Shown: piece after piece, positions 43,847-52,457 of the stretch
Layout: each line of letters begins with the position of its first letter
How positions within the stretch are numbered: position 1 is the stretch's first letter
NCBI RefSeq assembly: GCF_022825805.1
Contig: NZ_JAJDWC010000152.1
Coordinates: 1-52,695 of the forward strand
Source of the DNA: Phaeobacter sp.
Lineage (GTDB): Bacteria; Pseudomonadota; Alphaproteobacteria; Rhodobacterales; Rhodobacteraceae
Direction of reading: 5' to 3'
Length of the DNA: 52,695 bases
The notes under the pieces: generated by a model
The model's database searches: none
What the model saw: only the letters and a program-made list of their open reading frames with translations
What the model was told of the DNA's origin: nothing
Position numbers and translations under genes: made by a program

Positions 43847-44020
43847 ATGGATTACAGTCGTATGGGCGGCGTAAAGCCGGGCCGGAACAAACCACGCCAT
43901 GCCGAGCATAACGCCAAAGGCACGGCCAATAACCCTTATGACAAGACAACAGACAAAGCGGCGTTGCTCGCGCGGATGAAAGCGGCCGCCGAGAAGGGCA
44001 AGAAAGACGTCAGCGTCTAA
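43847..44020 (+). CDS. Small basic hypothetical protein
   Basis: A 57-residue frame starting ATG at 43847 with GGAGGA 6 nt upstream, and ending at TAA 44018-44020. The sequence MDYSRMGGVKPGRNKPRHAE and a C-terminal Lys/Ala-rich helix (about 36-53) have the composition of a real small protein. Much of it is basic and polar, with no membrane segment. I recall similar small proteins in Rhodobacteraceae but cannot assign a function. It follows hemE by 63 bp, and its 3' end overlaps the convergent racemase gene by 11 bp. Confidence 0.65.
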   Translation: MDYSRMGGVKPGRNKPRHAEHNAKGTANNPYDKTTDKAALLARMKAAAEKGKKDVSV

Positions 44021-45119
44021 GCTTCCGCAATTCGTCCAGGATCGCCGCCGTGTGTTCCCCGCGTTTGGGGCTCTTCGGTGGCGTCCAGCCTTCGGGCTCT
44101 GCCTCGCCCACTTTGGTAAACCGGGGGGCGGGTGCCGCCTGCAGACCAACCTCACTGGTGATCCAGGTCCTTCGGTCGTTCATCGGGTGCTGCGCTGCGG
44201 CCTCTGGTGATAGAACTGGCGCGACGCAGGCGTCGGTGCCCTGAAACAACGTCGCCCAGTGATCTTGCGTGTGGCTGGCGAACAGCCCTGCTAGCCGCGC
44301 GGTCAGGCGTGGCCAAAGTGTTTTGTCGTATTGATGTGCAAACTCCGGATCGTCCGCCAGTCCGAGCCTATCAAGAAAGGTGGCATAGAACGGCGGTTCC
44401 AGGCATTGCACGCTGATATAGGCACCATCAGAACAGACATAGGTGCGGCTCCAATGGGGGCCGTCCAGCAGGTTTGCGCCGCGCGCGTGTCCAAAATGAC
44501 CAGCCTGCTGCAGCGTCATCAGCAGGTTCATCATATGCGCGGATCCATCGTAGATCGCCGCGTCCACAACACAGCCGCCGTGTGATTTGTCCGGTCGCGC
44601 CAGCAGCGCCGCCAACAGACCTGCAACGAGGTACAGCGCCCCGCCGCCGATATCTCCGATCAGGGTAGGGGTGGCAAACGGGGGCACATCGGCGGGAGAG
44701 CTGTGCCACAGCGCGCCGGACATCGCGATGTAGTTCAGATCATGTCCAGCCATGTGGGCAAATGCGCTGTTCTGCCCCCAACCCGTCATCCGTCCATAAA
44801 TCAAGCCGCCATTGCGGGCGTGACAGATCTCTGGTCCCAGACCTAGGCGTTCCATCACGCCGGGGCGAAACCCTTCGATCAACCCATCTGCAGTTTCGAT
44901 GAGCTGCAAAAGAATGGCGACATCGTCGGGGTCTTTTAGGTCCAGTGCAATGGATCGTTTGCCGCGATCAAGAATGGCATCCGGCGGCGCCATACCGCCG
45001 GCCTTTTTGCCCTTGCGATGCACACAGATGACATTGGCGCCAAGGTCTGCCAGCATCATGGCCGCAAAAGGACCCGGCCCCAGGCCTTCAATTTCGATGA
45101 TCCGAATACCTTGCAGCAT
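44010..45119 (-). CDS. Class III CoA-transferase family, alpha-methylacyl-CoA racemase type
   Basis: 369 residues of the CaiB/BaiF family. The opening LQGIRIIEIEGLGPGPFAAMML and the AGHDLNYIAMSGAL segment with its His, plus LIGDIGGGALYL with the Asp, match alpha-methylacyl-CoA racemases (Mcr/AMACR) rather than formyl-CoA transferases. The enzyme would epimerise 2-methylacyl-CoA esters so that branched chains can enter beta-oxidation. No partner genes are adjacent. Transferase activity remains possible. Confidence 0.87.
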   Translation of the reverse strand: MLQGIRIIEIEGLGPGPFAAMMLADLGANVICVHRKGKKAGGMAPPDAILDRGKRSIALDLKDPDDVAILLQLIETADGLIEGFRPGVMERLGLGPEICHARNGGLIYGRMTGWGQNSAFAHMAGHDLNYIAMSGALWHSSPADVPPFATPTLIGDIGGGALYLVAGLLAALLARPDKSHGGCVVDAAIYDGSAHMMNLLMTLQQAGHFGHARGANLLDGPHWSRTYVCSDGAYISVQCLEPPFYATFLDRLGLADDPEFAHQYDKTLWPRLTARLAGLFASHTQDHWATLFQGTDACVAPVLSPEAAAQHPMNDRRTWITSEVGLQAAPAPRFTKVGEAEPEGWTPPKSPKRGEHTAAILDELRKLRR

Positions 45120-45232
45120 GTTTCGCTCCCGCCTGTCTTGCAGCGCGAGCCTAGCTGCTTTGAGATCAAATCCAAGCGCGCCGTTGCGGCATTTTTCACG
45201 CGCGCTGGGGCCGTAAACGGGCGCTGGTTGTA

Positions 45233-45427
45233 TCAGTAGTGTGGTGGGCGCTCATCGCCAAAAACAACGCCGCCGCCACCATCTTGTTCACGGTTTCTCT
45301 CGCGTTCCATCAGCATGGCAACCCGATGCGTCAGTTGGTCAATCTCGCTTTGCTGACGGTTGATCACATCACTCAACTCATCAACAGTTCGGATCAGATG
45401 GGCGATCTGCTCTTCGAGGTGCTGCAT
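45233..45427 (-). CDS. slyX: SlyX family protein
   Basis: 64 residues: an N-terminal coiled coil (MQHLEEQIAHLIRTVDELSD and the following QQSEIDQLTHRVAMLME) and a C-terminus ending RPPHY, the SlyX hallmark. The function is not established in any organism. AAGGAGAG precedes the ATG at 45427. The frame upstream to 45481 is not supported. It is divergent from hisS. Confidence 0.88.
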   Translation of the reverse strand: MQHLEEQIAHLIRTVDELSDVINRQQSEIDQLTHRVAMLMERERNREQDGGGGVVFGDERPPHY

Positions 45428-45640
45428 GATGCTCTCCTTGTTCTGGCCCGTGTCATACGGCGTGCGGCCCCCAAGGTCCATGGCAGCGCTGTGTTCAGCG
45501 CTGGGCGTTGGCAGTGATAGACAGGTTTGTCAGGACACAGACAGGCGTTGCAGAGGTTCTGCCACCTTGCTGTTGAGCCTGCCTTGGGCTAGACCGCCGA
45601 GCGAGTAATTGTCCCAATTCGACACCCCGAGGAGGCCAAG

Positions 45641-47128
45641 ATGGCCAAAGTCAAGAAACAGCCCCGTCCCAAGGCGATCACGCCAAAGGGATTCCGTGAC
45701 TATTTCGGCGAAGAGGTGAGCCAGCGCACAGAGATGCTGCAGGCCATCGCGGGTGTCTATCATCATTACGGGTTTGATGCGCTGGAATCTTCGGCCGTTG
45801 AAACCGTCGAAGCGCTGGGTAAATTCCTACCCGATGTGGACCGTCCGAATGCTGGCGTCTTTGCCTGGCAGGAGGCAGACGAAGACGGTGCAGGCGATTG
45901 GATGGCGCTGCGCTATGATCTCACAGCACCGCTGGCCCGTGTTTATGCCCAGCACCGCAATGACCTGCCGAACCCCTATCGGCGCTATGCGATGGGCCCT
46001 GTTTGGCGCAACGAAAAACCTGGCCCCGGTCGGTTCCGGCAGTTTTACCAATGTGATGCTGACACTGTTGGGACGGCCTCGATGGCGGCGGATGCTGAGA
46101 TTTGCGCCATGCTGTCCGATACGCTTGAAACCGTTGGTATTCCGCGCGGCGACTATTTGGTGCGGGTCAACAACCGCAAAGTGCTCAATGGTGTTTTGGA
46201 GGCCATGGGCCTGGCACAGGACGATCCCAAACGCGATGACGTCCTGCGCACCATCGACAAATTCGACAAGGTCGGAGAAACCGGGGTTCGCGAACTGCTT
46301 GGCAAGGGCCGTTTGGATGCTTCCGGCGCCTATATTGATGGGGTTGGTCTCGGGGAGGCGCAGGCCGATCCTGTGATCGCATTCCTCACTTCCCGTGCTG
46401 ATGACGTGGCTGGCACCATGTCCAACCTGCGTGCCGCAGTGGGCGACAGCAAGATCGGCTCTGACGGTATCGCAGAGTTGGAGCAGATCGGCGCATTGCT
46501 CGAAGCTGCGGGATATGGCGCAGATCGGGTGCTGATCGATCCATCGATCGTGCGCGGACTTGGCTATTACACCGGGCCCGTGTTCGAGGCTGAGCTGACC
46601 TTTGAAATCCTCGACGAAAAGGGCCGCAAGCGCCAGTTCGGTTCGGTATCAGGCGGCGGCCGCTATGACGGTCTGGTCAAACGCTTCATCGGACAGGACG
46701 TCCCTGCAGTGGGTGTGTCGATTGGTGTTGATCGCCTGTTGGCGGCGCTGCGCGCGAAAGGGCGCCTGTCTGCGGAACCCAAAGGCCCCGTTGTCGTCAC
46801 TGTCATGGATAAGGCCCGTATGGCCGACTACCAGGCGATGGTGGCCGAGTTGCGCAATGCGGGGGTTCGCGCCGAGGTCTATCTCGGCAACCCCAAGAAC
46901 TTCGGTAACCAGCTGAAATACGCTGATAAACGCAACTCCCCCATCGCGGTCATCGAAGGGGGCGAAGAAAAGGACAGAGGGGTCGTTCAGATCAAGGACC
47001 TGATCCTGGGTGCAAAGATCGCAGAGAGCGCGACCCTGGAAGAGTGGAAAGAACGGCCCAGCCAATTCGAGGTGCCACGCGGTGATTTGGTCGCCAAAGT
47101 GCGTGAAATCCTTGCAGGGCAAGGGTGA
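45641..47128 (+). CDS. hisS: Histidyl-tRNA synthetase
   Basis: 495 residues, a class II synthetase of the alphaproteobacterial long type. Motif 1 follows [12 protein letters not shown], motif 2 is [27 protein letters not shown], split at RNEK, and motif 3 is the [13 protein letters not shown] region. The histidine-specific [10 protein letters not shown] is present, and the C-terminal anticodon-binding domain runs from about 390. GAGGAGG precedes the ATG. It is first of hisS-hisZ-hisG, with 4 bp to hisZ. Confidence 0.96.
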   Translation: MAKVKKQPRPKAITPKGFRDYFGEEVSQRTEMLQAIAGVYHHYGFDALESSAVETVEALGKFLPDVDRPNAGVFAWQEADEDGAGDWMALRYDLTAPLARVYAQHRNDLPNPYRRYAMGPVWRNEKPGPGRFRQFYQCDADTVGTASMAADAEICAMLSDTLETVGIPRGDYLVRVNNRKVLNGVLEAMGLAQDDPKRDDVLRTIDKFDKVGETGVRELLGKGRLDASGAYIDGVGLGEAQADPVIAFLTSRADDVAGTMSNLRAAVGDSKIGSDGIAELEQIGALLEAAGYGADRVLIDPSIVRGLGYYTGPVFEAELTFEILDEKGRKRQFGSVSGGGRYDGLVKRFIGQDVPAVGVSIGVDRLLAALRAKGRLSAEPKGPVVVTVMDKARMADYQAMVAELRNAGVRAEVYLGNPKNFGNQLKYADKRNSPIAVIEGGEEKDRGVVQIKDLILGAKIAESATLEEWKERPSQFEVPRGDLVAKVREILAGQG

Positions 47129-47132
47129 TCCG

Positions 47133-48221
47133 ATGGGCCAACGCATGACCGCCCGCACCCTTGCTGCAAGGCTGCGGATGAATTTTGAAGCGGCCGGTGC
47201 GCGGGTTGTGGAGCCTCCGTATCTGCAACCGGCTGAAACCCTGCTGGATCTTTACGGCGAAGACATCCGCGCCCGGGCCTATGTGACCATCGACGCGCTG
47301 CGCGGAGAGCAGATGCTGCGCCCTGATTTCACAGTGCCTGTGGTGCAGATGCACATGAGTGATGGGGCCGAACCCGCGCGATATACCTACGCAGGCGAGG
47401 TTTTCCGCCGCCAGGAACAGGATGAAGATCGGGCCAACGAATATCTGCAGGTCGGCTATGAGGTGTTTGATCGCGCCGATCCGGCCAGCGCAGATGCCGA
47501 AGTTTTTGCACTGATCGCGCTGCAACTGCGGGACATGCCGGTGCGCGCGGCCACCGGTGACATCGGGATCTTGATGGCAGCGGTGCAGGGTCTGAACACC
47601 ACGGACCTGCGCAAATCCGCCTTGATGCGCCACATCTGGCGGCCACGGCGGTTCCGTGCGCTTCTGGATCAGTTTTCGGGCCGCAGTGTCATGCCGGAAA
47701 GCCGCAAGAAGCTCCTGTCGACCGAGGGTGTGTTGACCGGCCAGATGCCAGCCATCGGCAAACGCCGTCCCGGCGAGGTGGATGCGCGGGTGGACGCGCT
47801 GCGGCAGGATGCGGCACAGCCTCCGATTGCCGAAAACGAGTTGTTGGCGCTTGAGGCGTTGATGGCGGTGCGAGAAACCATTCCCTACGCGTCTGAGCAG
47901 ATGCGCGACATCGCCGTTGACCTGCCTGCTATCACGCCAGCCCTGGATCGCCTGGAGGCCCGCACGGCGGCGATGAAAGCGCGCGGTATCAACGTTGATG
48001 CGCTTGATTTCGAGGCATCTTATGGGCGGACATCGATGGAATACTATGACGGGTTCGTGTTTGGGTTCTATGCAGATGCCCGTCCCGACCTGCCCGTTAT
48101 TGCCAGCGGTGGCCGCTATGACGCGCTGACCCGGCACTTGGGAAGCGGCGCGGAAATTCCGGCAGTTGGCGGCGTGTTGCGGCCCGATTTGATGGTGCGA
48201 CTGGAAGGGACGACATCATGA
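47133..48221 (+). CDS. hisZ: ATP phosphoribosyltransferase regulatory subunit
   Basis: 362 residues, a HisS-like catalytic fold without the anticodon domain: FTVPVVQMHM, YAGEVFRRQEQDEDRANE (motif 2 like) and the C-terminal IASGGRYDALTRHLG. HisZ cannot charge tRNA. It assembles with short HisG into the active octamer and confers histidine feedback control. The ATG at 47133 fits the family start. Its stop overlaps hisG by 4 bp. Confidence 0.94.
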   Translation: MGQRMTARTLAARLRMNFEAAGARVVEPPYLQPAETLLDLYGEDIRARAYVTIDALRGEQMLRPDFTVPVVQMHMSDGAEPARYTYAGEVFRRQEQDEDRANEYLQVGYEVFDRADPASADAEVFALIALQLRDMPVRAATGDIGILMAAVQGLNTTDLRKSALMRHIWRPRRFRALLDQFSGRSVMPESRKKLLSTEGVLTGQMPAIGKRRPGEVDARVDALRQDAAQPPIAENELLALEALMAVRETIPYASEQMRDIAVDLPAITPALDRLEARTAAMKARGINVDALDFEASYGRTSMEYYDGFVFGFYADARPDLPVIASGGRYDALTRHLGSGAEIPAVGGVLRPDLMVRLEGTTS

Positions 48222-48910
48222 CCCTCAAACTTGGTGTGCCGTCCAAAGGGCGATTGATGGAGAAGACCTTTGAATGGTTTTCCAAACGCGACATCACGCT
48301 GACACGAACCGGATCGGACCGGGAATACGCTGGTGCCGTACATGGCGCGGAGGGCGTTGATCTGGTGCTGTTGTCCGCTGGTGAAATCCCGCGCGAACTG
48401 GCGGCCGGGCGGCTTCATCTTGGGGTGACAGGGACAGATCTGGTTCAGGAAAAACTGCCGCTTTGGGAGCAGCAGGTCGAACAGATTGCGCCGCTTGGGT
48501 TTGGCCATGCTGATCTGATCCTCGCTGTTCCGCAGCTGTGGATTGATGTGGACACATTGGATGATCTGGATGCCGTTGCCGCAGCGTTTCGGGCCCAGCA
48601 CGGGCATCGACTGCGTATTGCGACCAAATACCACCGTCTGGTGCGTGAATTCCTGACAGATGTCGGCGTCGCGGATTATCAGTTGGTGGACAGCCAGGGC
48701 GCGACCGAAGGCACGGTGAAAAACGAAACCGCGGAAATGGTTGCGGATATCACATCCACCGGTGAAACCTTGCGCGCCAATCACCTGAAGTTGCTGGCAG
48801 ATGGTCTGGTCCTGCGCTCGCAAGCGACCCTCTGGCGCAGCCGGATAGCCAAATGTGACAGTGCTGAGCGTGCAAATCTGACCGATCTCCTCGAGCGTTT
48901 GCACGGCTGA
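48218..48910 (+). CDS. hisG: ATP phosphoribosyltransferase, short form
   Basis: 230 residues, the short HisG that lacks the C-terminal regulatory domain, consistent with a neighbouring hisZ. The family features KLGVPSKGRLMEKTFEWF, the EGVDLVLLSAGEIPRELAAG block and the phosphoribosyl pyrophosphate loop region VADITSTGETLRANHL are visible. It catalyses the first step of histidine synthesis, joining ATP and PRPP. It ends the operon at the terminator 48934-48966. Confidence 0.96.
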   Translation: MTLKLGVPSKGRLMEKTFEWFSKRDITLTRTGSDREYAGAVHGAEGVDLVLLSAGEIPRELAAGRLHLGVTGTDLVQEKLPLWEQQVEQIAPLGFGHADLILAVPQLWIDVDTLDDLDAVAAAFRAQHGHRLRIATKYHRLVREFLTDVGVADYQLVDSQGATEGTVKNETAEMVADITSTGETLRANHLKLLADGLVLRSQATLWRSRIAKCDSAERANLTDLLERLHG

Positions 48911-48933
48911 TCCCCTGCTGCGACACAATAGAG

Positions 48934-48966
48934 AAAGCCGCAAACCCTGGGTCTGCGGCTTTTTTT
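48934..48966 (+). terminator. Rho-independent terminator of hisS-hisZ-hisG
   Basis: AGCCGCA (48936-48942) pairs with TGCGGCT (48954-48960), with more pairing inside, followed by seven T from 48960. On the minus strand the tail is weaker but could also serve the convergent flavodoxin gene. Confidence 0.9.
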
Positions 48967-48995
48967 GTTGAGATGCCTTGAGTTTGCGACCGGTA

Positions 48996-49445
48996 CTAGG
49001 TCGTCACGGGCAGTGGCAGGTTTTCAAACCAGGGAAAGGCGATGTCTTCTGGCATGTCGCCGTCGGAGGAATCAAACAAGCCCCGCTCGCCGATGCGTTT
49101 TGCACCGCAGGCCTCCATCGCGACCATCAGCTGTTCAGAACCCTGGTTGAACGTGTCCGCATAGGTTCGATCGCCCAGGCCGAAAATGGCAAACCGGATA
49201 TGGGAGAGATCGGGTTTGTCCGTCTGTAAGGTCTTCCAGAAGCCTTCGGCATTGTCCGGCAGCTCGCCACTGCCCGTGGTCGAGCAAAGCAGCAGATGCA
49301 AATCCTCGCTCGACAATTGTTGCGGTGTCACCGTGTCCAAGGCCGCGACGCTACAGTCAAAGCGGCCCGCCAGTTCGGTCTGGAAATCTTCGGCGAGGAT
49401 CTCGGCACTGCCAAATTGTGTGCCGTAAAGGATGTTGAGTTTCAT
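48996..49445 (-). CDS. Flavodoxin-domain protein (MioC-like)
   Basis: 149 residues of short-chain flavodoxin type. The FMN phosphate loop is YGTQFGSAE (8-16), ring-binding loops are LCSTTGSGELPDN (about 54-66) and FGLGDRTYADTF (about 90-101). It should be a cytoplasmic one-electron carrier with bound FMN. It is the last gene of a probable three-gene operon (aldolase, desaturase, flavodoxin), 21 bp after the desaturase stop. Context suggests that it feeds electrons to the desaturase. A separate MioC-type role remains possible. Confidence 0.88.
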   Translation of the reverse strand: MKLNILYGTQFGSAEILAEDFQTELAGRFDCSVAALDTVTPQQLSSEDLHLLLCSTTGSGELPDNAEGFWKTLQTDKPDLSHIRFAIFGLGDRTYADTFNQGSEQLMVAMEACGAKRIGERGLFDSSDGDMPEDIAFPWFENLPLPVTT

Positions 49446-49466
49446 GGTGTTATCCTGAGCAAGCCA

Positions 49467-50495
49467 TCACATTGTGCGATGAGCGATCTTTTCATAAGGG
49501 CCGCCGTCGCTGATCATGTGACTGGCCTGACGGATACTGTGGGAACGGGTCGATAGACCGAGTGACCTGCGGATGACAACTCTGAGCACTTCCATATTGG
49601 TTTTGAAAAAACCGGGATCTGGCTCGGGGACTTGATCCTTAACGGCATCGGCCAATTGTGGCAGGGCATAGAATGGCACCTGCGGGTACAGGTGATGCTC
49701 TACATGGTGGTTCATATTCATGTAAAGGAACTTTGCCACAGCACCAGTGTGAAAGCTCCGGGTGCTTTCCAGGATCGAGGGTGAGTTCTCCTGCAGTTCC
49801 ACATGCTGGGTCAGAGTGAACAACAGCATGATCGGCGCGCCGAGAAGGCGGGGCAGGACAAACAGCCAGATTGGCCACCAGATCCCATAGGCCGGTGCAA
49901 TCGCGATCAGCGCATAAAGGGCAATCATGATCCGCGCATTGCGGGTCATCTTACCAAACACGCTTTCCGGGCAGGCCATCCGCATCGTGTCGGTGTAGCG
50001 ACGCAGGGCCAGCTGAAAGAAGACATGCGTGTGGAACCGTGCAAGACCAATCCCTGTGATCTCTTGCAGCCAACCGCCAAATCCCATTGGGGTGTCGAAC
50101 GGCATCTGGCTGTCTTTGCCCACATGCCAGGTAAAGCTGTGATGGTTCGTGTGGGTGTAGCGGCGGTGCAGCGGTTCCTCCATGTAGATGAAAGAGGTGA
50201 TCCACAGGACGGTTTCGTTCAGCCATTTGCTTTTGAAGGCTGTGCCATGGGCCGTTTCATGGCTGGCTGAATAGGCCGGTACACAGAGGATCACGCCATG
50301 CACAAACATGAGCGGCCACATCAACCAGCTGCCCAGAGTGAGCCAGACCGCGCTGCCGGATAGCCCCAATAGGACCACCCATTTCGCCAGATAGATCAGG
50401 CCAGGACGATCCGATTTTGCCGAAAGCGCCTTGATCTGGCGACCATCGAGTTTGACGCCAGATGAGGCGGCGTTTGTCCGTATGGTTTTGCCCAT
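49467..50495 (-). CDS. Membrane fatty-acid-desaturase-type diiron oxygenase
   Basis: 342 residues with four to five membrane helices and the three histidine boxes of the membrane desaturase/hydroxylase superfamily: HETAHGT (about 80), HRRYTHTNHH (about 112) and NHHVEHHLYP (about 265). These bind a diiron centre that activates oxygen. The superfamily includes acyl desaturases, alkane hydroxylases and MocD-type O-demethylases, and sequence alone does not choose. The start lies 3 bp after the aldolase stop, which means translational coupling. A flavodoxin gene follows directly. Confidence 0.9.
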   Translation of the reverse strand: MGKTIRTNAASSGVKLDGRQIKALSAKSDRPGLIYLAKWVVLLGLSGSAVWLTLGSWLMWPLMFVHGVILCVPAYSASHETAHGTAFKSKWLNETVLWITSFIYMEEPLHRRYTHTNHHSFTWHVGKDSQMPFDTPMGFGGWLQEITGIGLARFHTHVFFQLALRRYTDTMRMACPESVFGKMTRNARIMIALYALIAIAPAYGIWWPIWLFVLPRLLGAPIMLLFTLTQHVELQENSPSILESTRSFHTGAVAKFLYMNMNHHVEHHLYPQVPFYALPQLADAVKDQVPEPDPGFFKTNMEVLRVVIRRSLGLSTRSHSIRQASHMISDGGPYEKIAHRTM

Positions 50496-50498
50496 GGG

Positions 50499-51257
50499 TC
50501 AGCTCGCGTAGTCTGAGGTTTCGCTGTCGAGAATGGCTTTCAATTCCGCCAGATGGCACTCAGCCTGACTGGGATAATCCTCCAGCTCGCGGGCGGTTTT
50601 TTCCGCCACCTCATCGGACAGAACCCGCAGCGGGACGCCACATTGCAGGGCTTTGATGTAGGTTTCGGCCGCGCGTTCGAAGTAATAGAGCCGGTTGAAG
50701 GTATCGGCGACACTGTCCCCCAGAATGAGCACGCCGTGGTTGCCCATGATCATGACTTTTTTCGCAGGATCGCTCAGCGCCGCTGCACAGCGTTCGCCCT
50801 CATCCTCAAAAGCCAGCCCGCCAAATTGTTCGTCGATCACGTAACGGTTGTAGAATGTGGCGGTGTTCTGATCGATCGGGGGCAGGGTGCTGTCCTGCAG
50901 ACAGGCCAGAACCGTCGCGTAGATGGAGTGCACATGCATCACACAGCGCGCATGCGGGCAGCGGCGATGGATGGCCCCATGCAGGCCCCAGGCGGTTGGG
51001 TCCGGCGCATTCGGCTGGTTCAGCACATCGGGGTCATTGGCGTCCAACAACAGCAGATCAGAGGCTTTGATCCGGCTGAAATGGCGTTGGTTCGGATTGA
51101 TCAGAAATTGTGTGCCATCATCGTTCAGCGCGAGGGAAAAGTGGTTTGCCACGGCTTCGTGCATGTTCAGCCTGGCGGTCCAGCGAAATGTTGCGGCCAG
51201 ATCCACGCGCTCGTCCCAATGGGTCAGATTCTTCAGGTTTTGCTCATCCAGCATCAT
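50499..51257 (-). CDS. Class II aldolase/adducin family protein
   Basis: 252 residues. The class II aldolase fold is shown by the metal motif CVMHVHSIYATVL (HxH), the preceding LLLLDANDPDV region and the GNHGVLILGDSVADTF segment that holds another His. Family members split or epimerise sugar phosphates with a divalent metal, but many decarboxylate or act on other aldols. GGGAGG is followed 4 nt later by two consecutive ATG codons (51257, 51254). It is first in an operon with the desaturase and flavodoxin and is divergent from a LysR gene. Confidence 0.88.
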   Translation of the reverse strand: MMLDEQNLKNLTHWDERVDLAATFRWTARLNMHEAVANHFSLALNDDGTQFLINPNQRHFSRIKASDLLLLDANDPDVLNQPNAPDPTAWGLHGAIHRRCPHARCVMHVHSIYATVLACLQDSTLPPIDQNTATFYNRYVIDEQFGGLAFEDEGERCAAALSDPAKKVMIMGNHGVLILGDSVADTFNRLYYFERAAETYIKALQCGVPLRVLSDEVAEKTARELEDYPSQAECHLAELKAILDSETSDYAS

Positions 51258-51363
51258 GTGTCCTCCCAAAATGCGGTTGTTGTTTTGATGCGCCTTGACG
51301 GAGGCGCTGACAAACGATGATTTTGACGCCATGACATAAGTATAATTAATGGATAGCTTGCGC

Positions 51364-52290
51364 ATGAACGAGACGGACCCGCCCGCACAGTCGCCTGACA
51401 CCGCAGCTCCCTCACAGGCTTTGCCGCCGCTGACCTGGCTGCGGGCTTTTGAGGCCACCACCCGTCACTTGTCGTTTACCCGTGCGGCGCAGGAGTTGAA
51501 CCTGACCCAATCCGCGGTCAGCCAGCATGTGCGCAGCCTTGAGGCCTTCTTGGGTCGGGACCTGTTCATTCGCAAAACGCGGATGCTGGAGCTGACGGAA
51601 GATGGCGGAAACTACGTGCCTGTGGTGCGCGAAGCCTTCAACCTTTTGGCCAGCGGCACCCAGGCGTTTACCGGCAATGATCGGGGGCGCAGCATGGTGT
51701 TGCAGTGCAATCTGGCGTTTTCTGTGTTCTGGCTCGCGCCGCGGCTAAAACGGCTTTATGCCCAGCACCCGTGGCTGACGCTCAACATTGTGACGCCGAT
51801 CTGGGATCCGGAGCGGCATGCGTCCAACGCAGCCATGGAAATCCGGTTTGGGCGGCCCACTGACATGTCAGGCGCTGCGCGGCAGCTGACCCGGGATCAG
51901 TATTTTCCCGTCTGTGCTCCGTCCTATCGCCAACAGGCAGAGGATTTGTCTACGGCCACTTTGTTTGACTGTGCTGGTGTGACAGGGTCGTGGTCCACGT
52001 GGCTGCAATCCCATGTGCCGCCAAGGGCCGAAACACCTCCGGTCAATCTGACGTCGACCTATGTGATCGCGATGCAGGTCGCGCTGAGCGGAGGCGGCCT
52101 GGCGCTATCCCACGATACACTGGCCAAAGATCTGTTGCGGTCCGGCGACCTGATCGCGCCATACCCACATCGCGCGCCACTGAGCGAGAGCTATTTTCTG
52201 CACAGCCCGTCGGAGCATATGGCAACGCCGGCCACACGCGCTTTTGAAGCGTGGATCATGCAGGAATTCACGCAGTTCGAAGAGACGTAA
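51364..52290 (+). CDS. LysR-family transcriptional regulator
   Basis: 308 residues. The N-terminal winged helix region (about 20-78) has FTRAAQELNLTQSAVSQHVRSLEAFLGRDLF, split between its helices, followed by the type 2 periplasmic-binding-like effector domain of GcvA type. TATAAT at 51341-51346 would put transcription start near 51353, past the first ATG at 51349, so the ATG at 51364 is preferred. No clear ribosome site is seen at either. The gene is divergent from the aldolase operon by about 105 bp, the classic arrangement for a LysR protein controlling its neighbour. Confidence 0.87.
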   Translation: MNETDPPAQSPDTAAPSQALPPLTWLRAFEATTRHLSFTRAAQELNLTQSAVSQHVRSLEAFLGRDLFIRKTRMLELTEDGGNYVPVVREAFNLLASGTQAFTGNDRGRSMVLQCNLAFSVFWLAPRLKRLYAQHPWLTLNIVTPIWDPERHASNAAMEIRFGRPTDMSGAARQLTRDQYFPVCAPSYRQQAEDLSTATLFDCAGVTGSWSTWLQSHVPPRAETPPVNLTSTYVIAMQVALSGGGLALSHDTLAKDLLRSGDLIAPYPHRAPLSESYFLHSPSEHMATPATRAFEAWIMQEFTQFEET

Positions 52291-52336
52291 GATACGCTCC
52301 CGCGTGTTCAGACATACCGTATGTTGCTGATTTTAT

Positions 52337-52413
52337 TGGTCGGAGCGAGAGGATTCGAACCTCCGGCCCCTGCCTCCCGAAGACAGTGCTCTACCAGGCT
52401 GAGCTACGCTCCG
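52337..52413 (-). tRNA. tRNA-Pro (CGG)
   Basis: A 77-nt cloverleaf with encoded CCA on the minus strand: acceptor CGGAGCG/CGCTCCG, D arm GCTC/GAGC, anticodon stem CTGTC/GGCAG with loop TTCGGGA (anticodon CGG), T arm GGAGG/CCTCT with TTCGAAT. C1-G72 is typical for tRNA-Pro. A promoter (TTGCAT, 17 bp, TACTTC) lies at 52426-52454. Confidence 0.95.
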
Positions 52414-52425
52414 ACCGTGGGGCGG

Positions 52426-52454
52426 GAAGTACATGGCGATGGTATTGGATGCAA
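52426..52454 (-). promoter_or_regulatory. Probable promoter of tRNA-Pro
   Basis: On the minus strand TTGCAT (52449-52454) and TACTTC (52426-52431) are 17 bp apart. The element lies between the transporter stop codon and the tRNA. Confidence 0.5.
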
Positions 52455-52457
52455 GCC

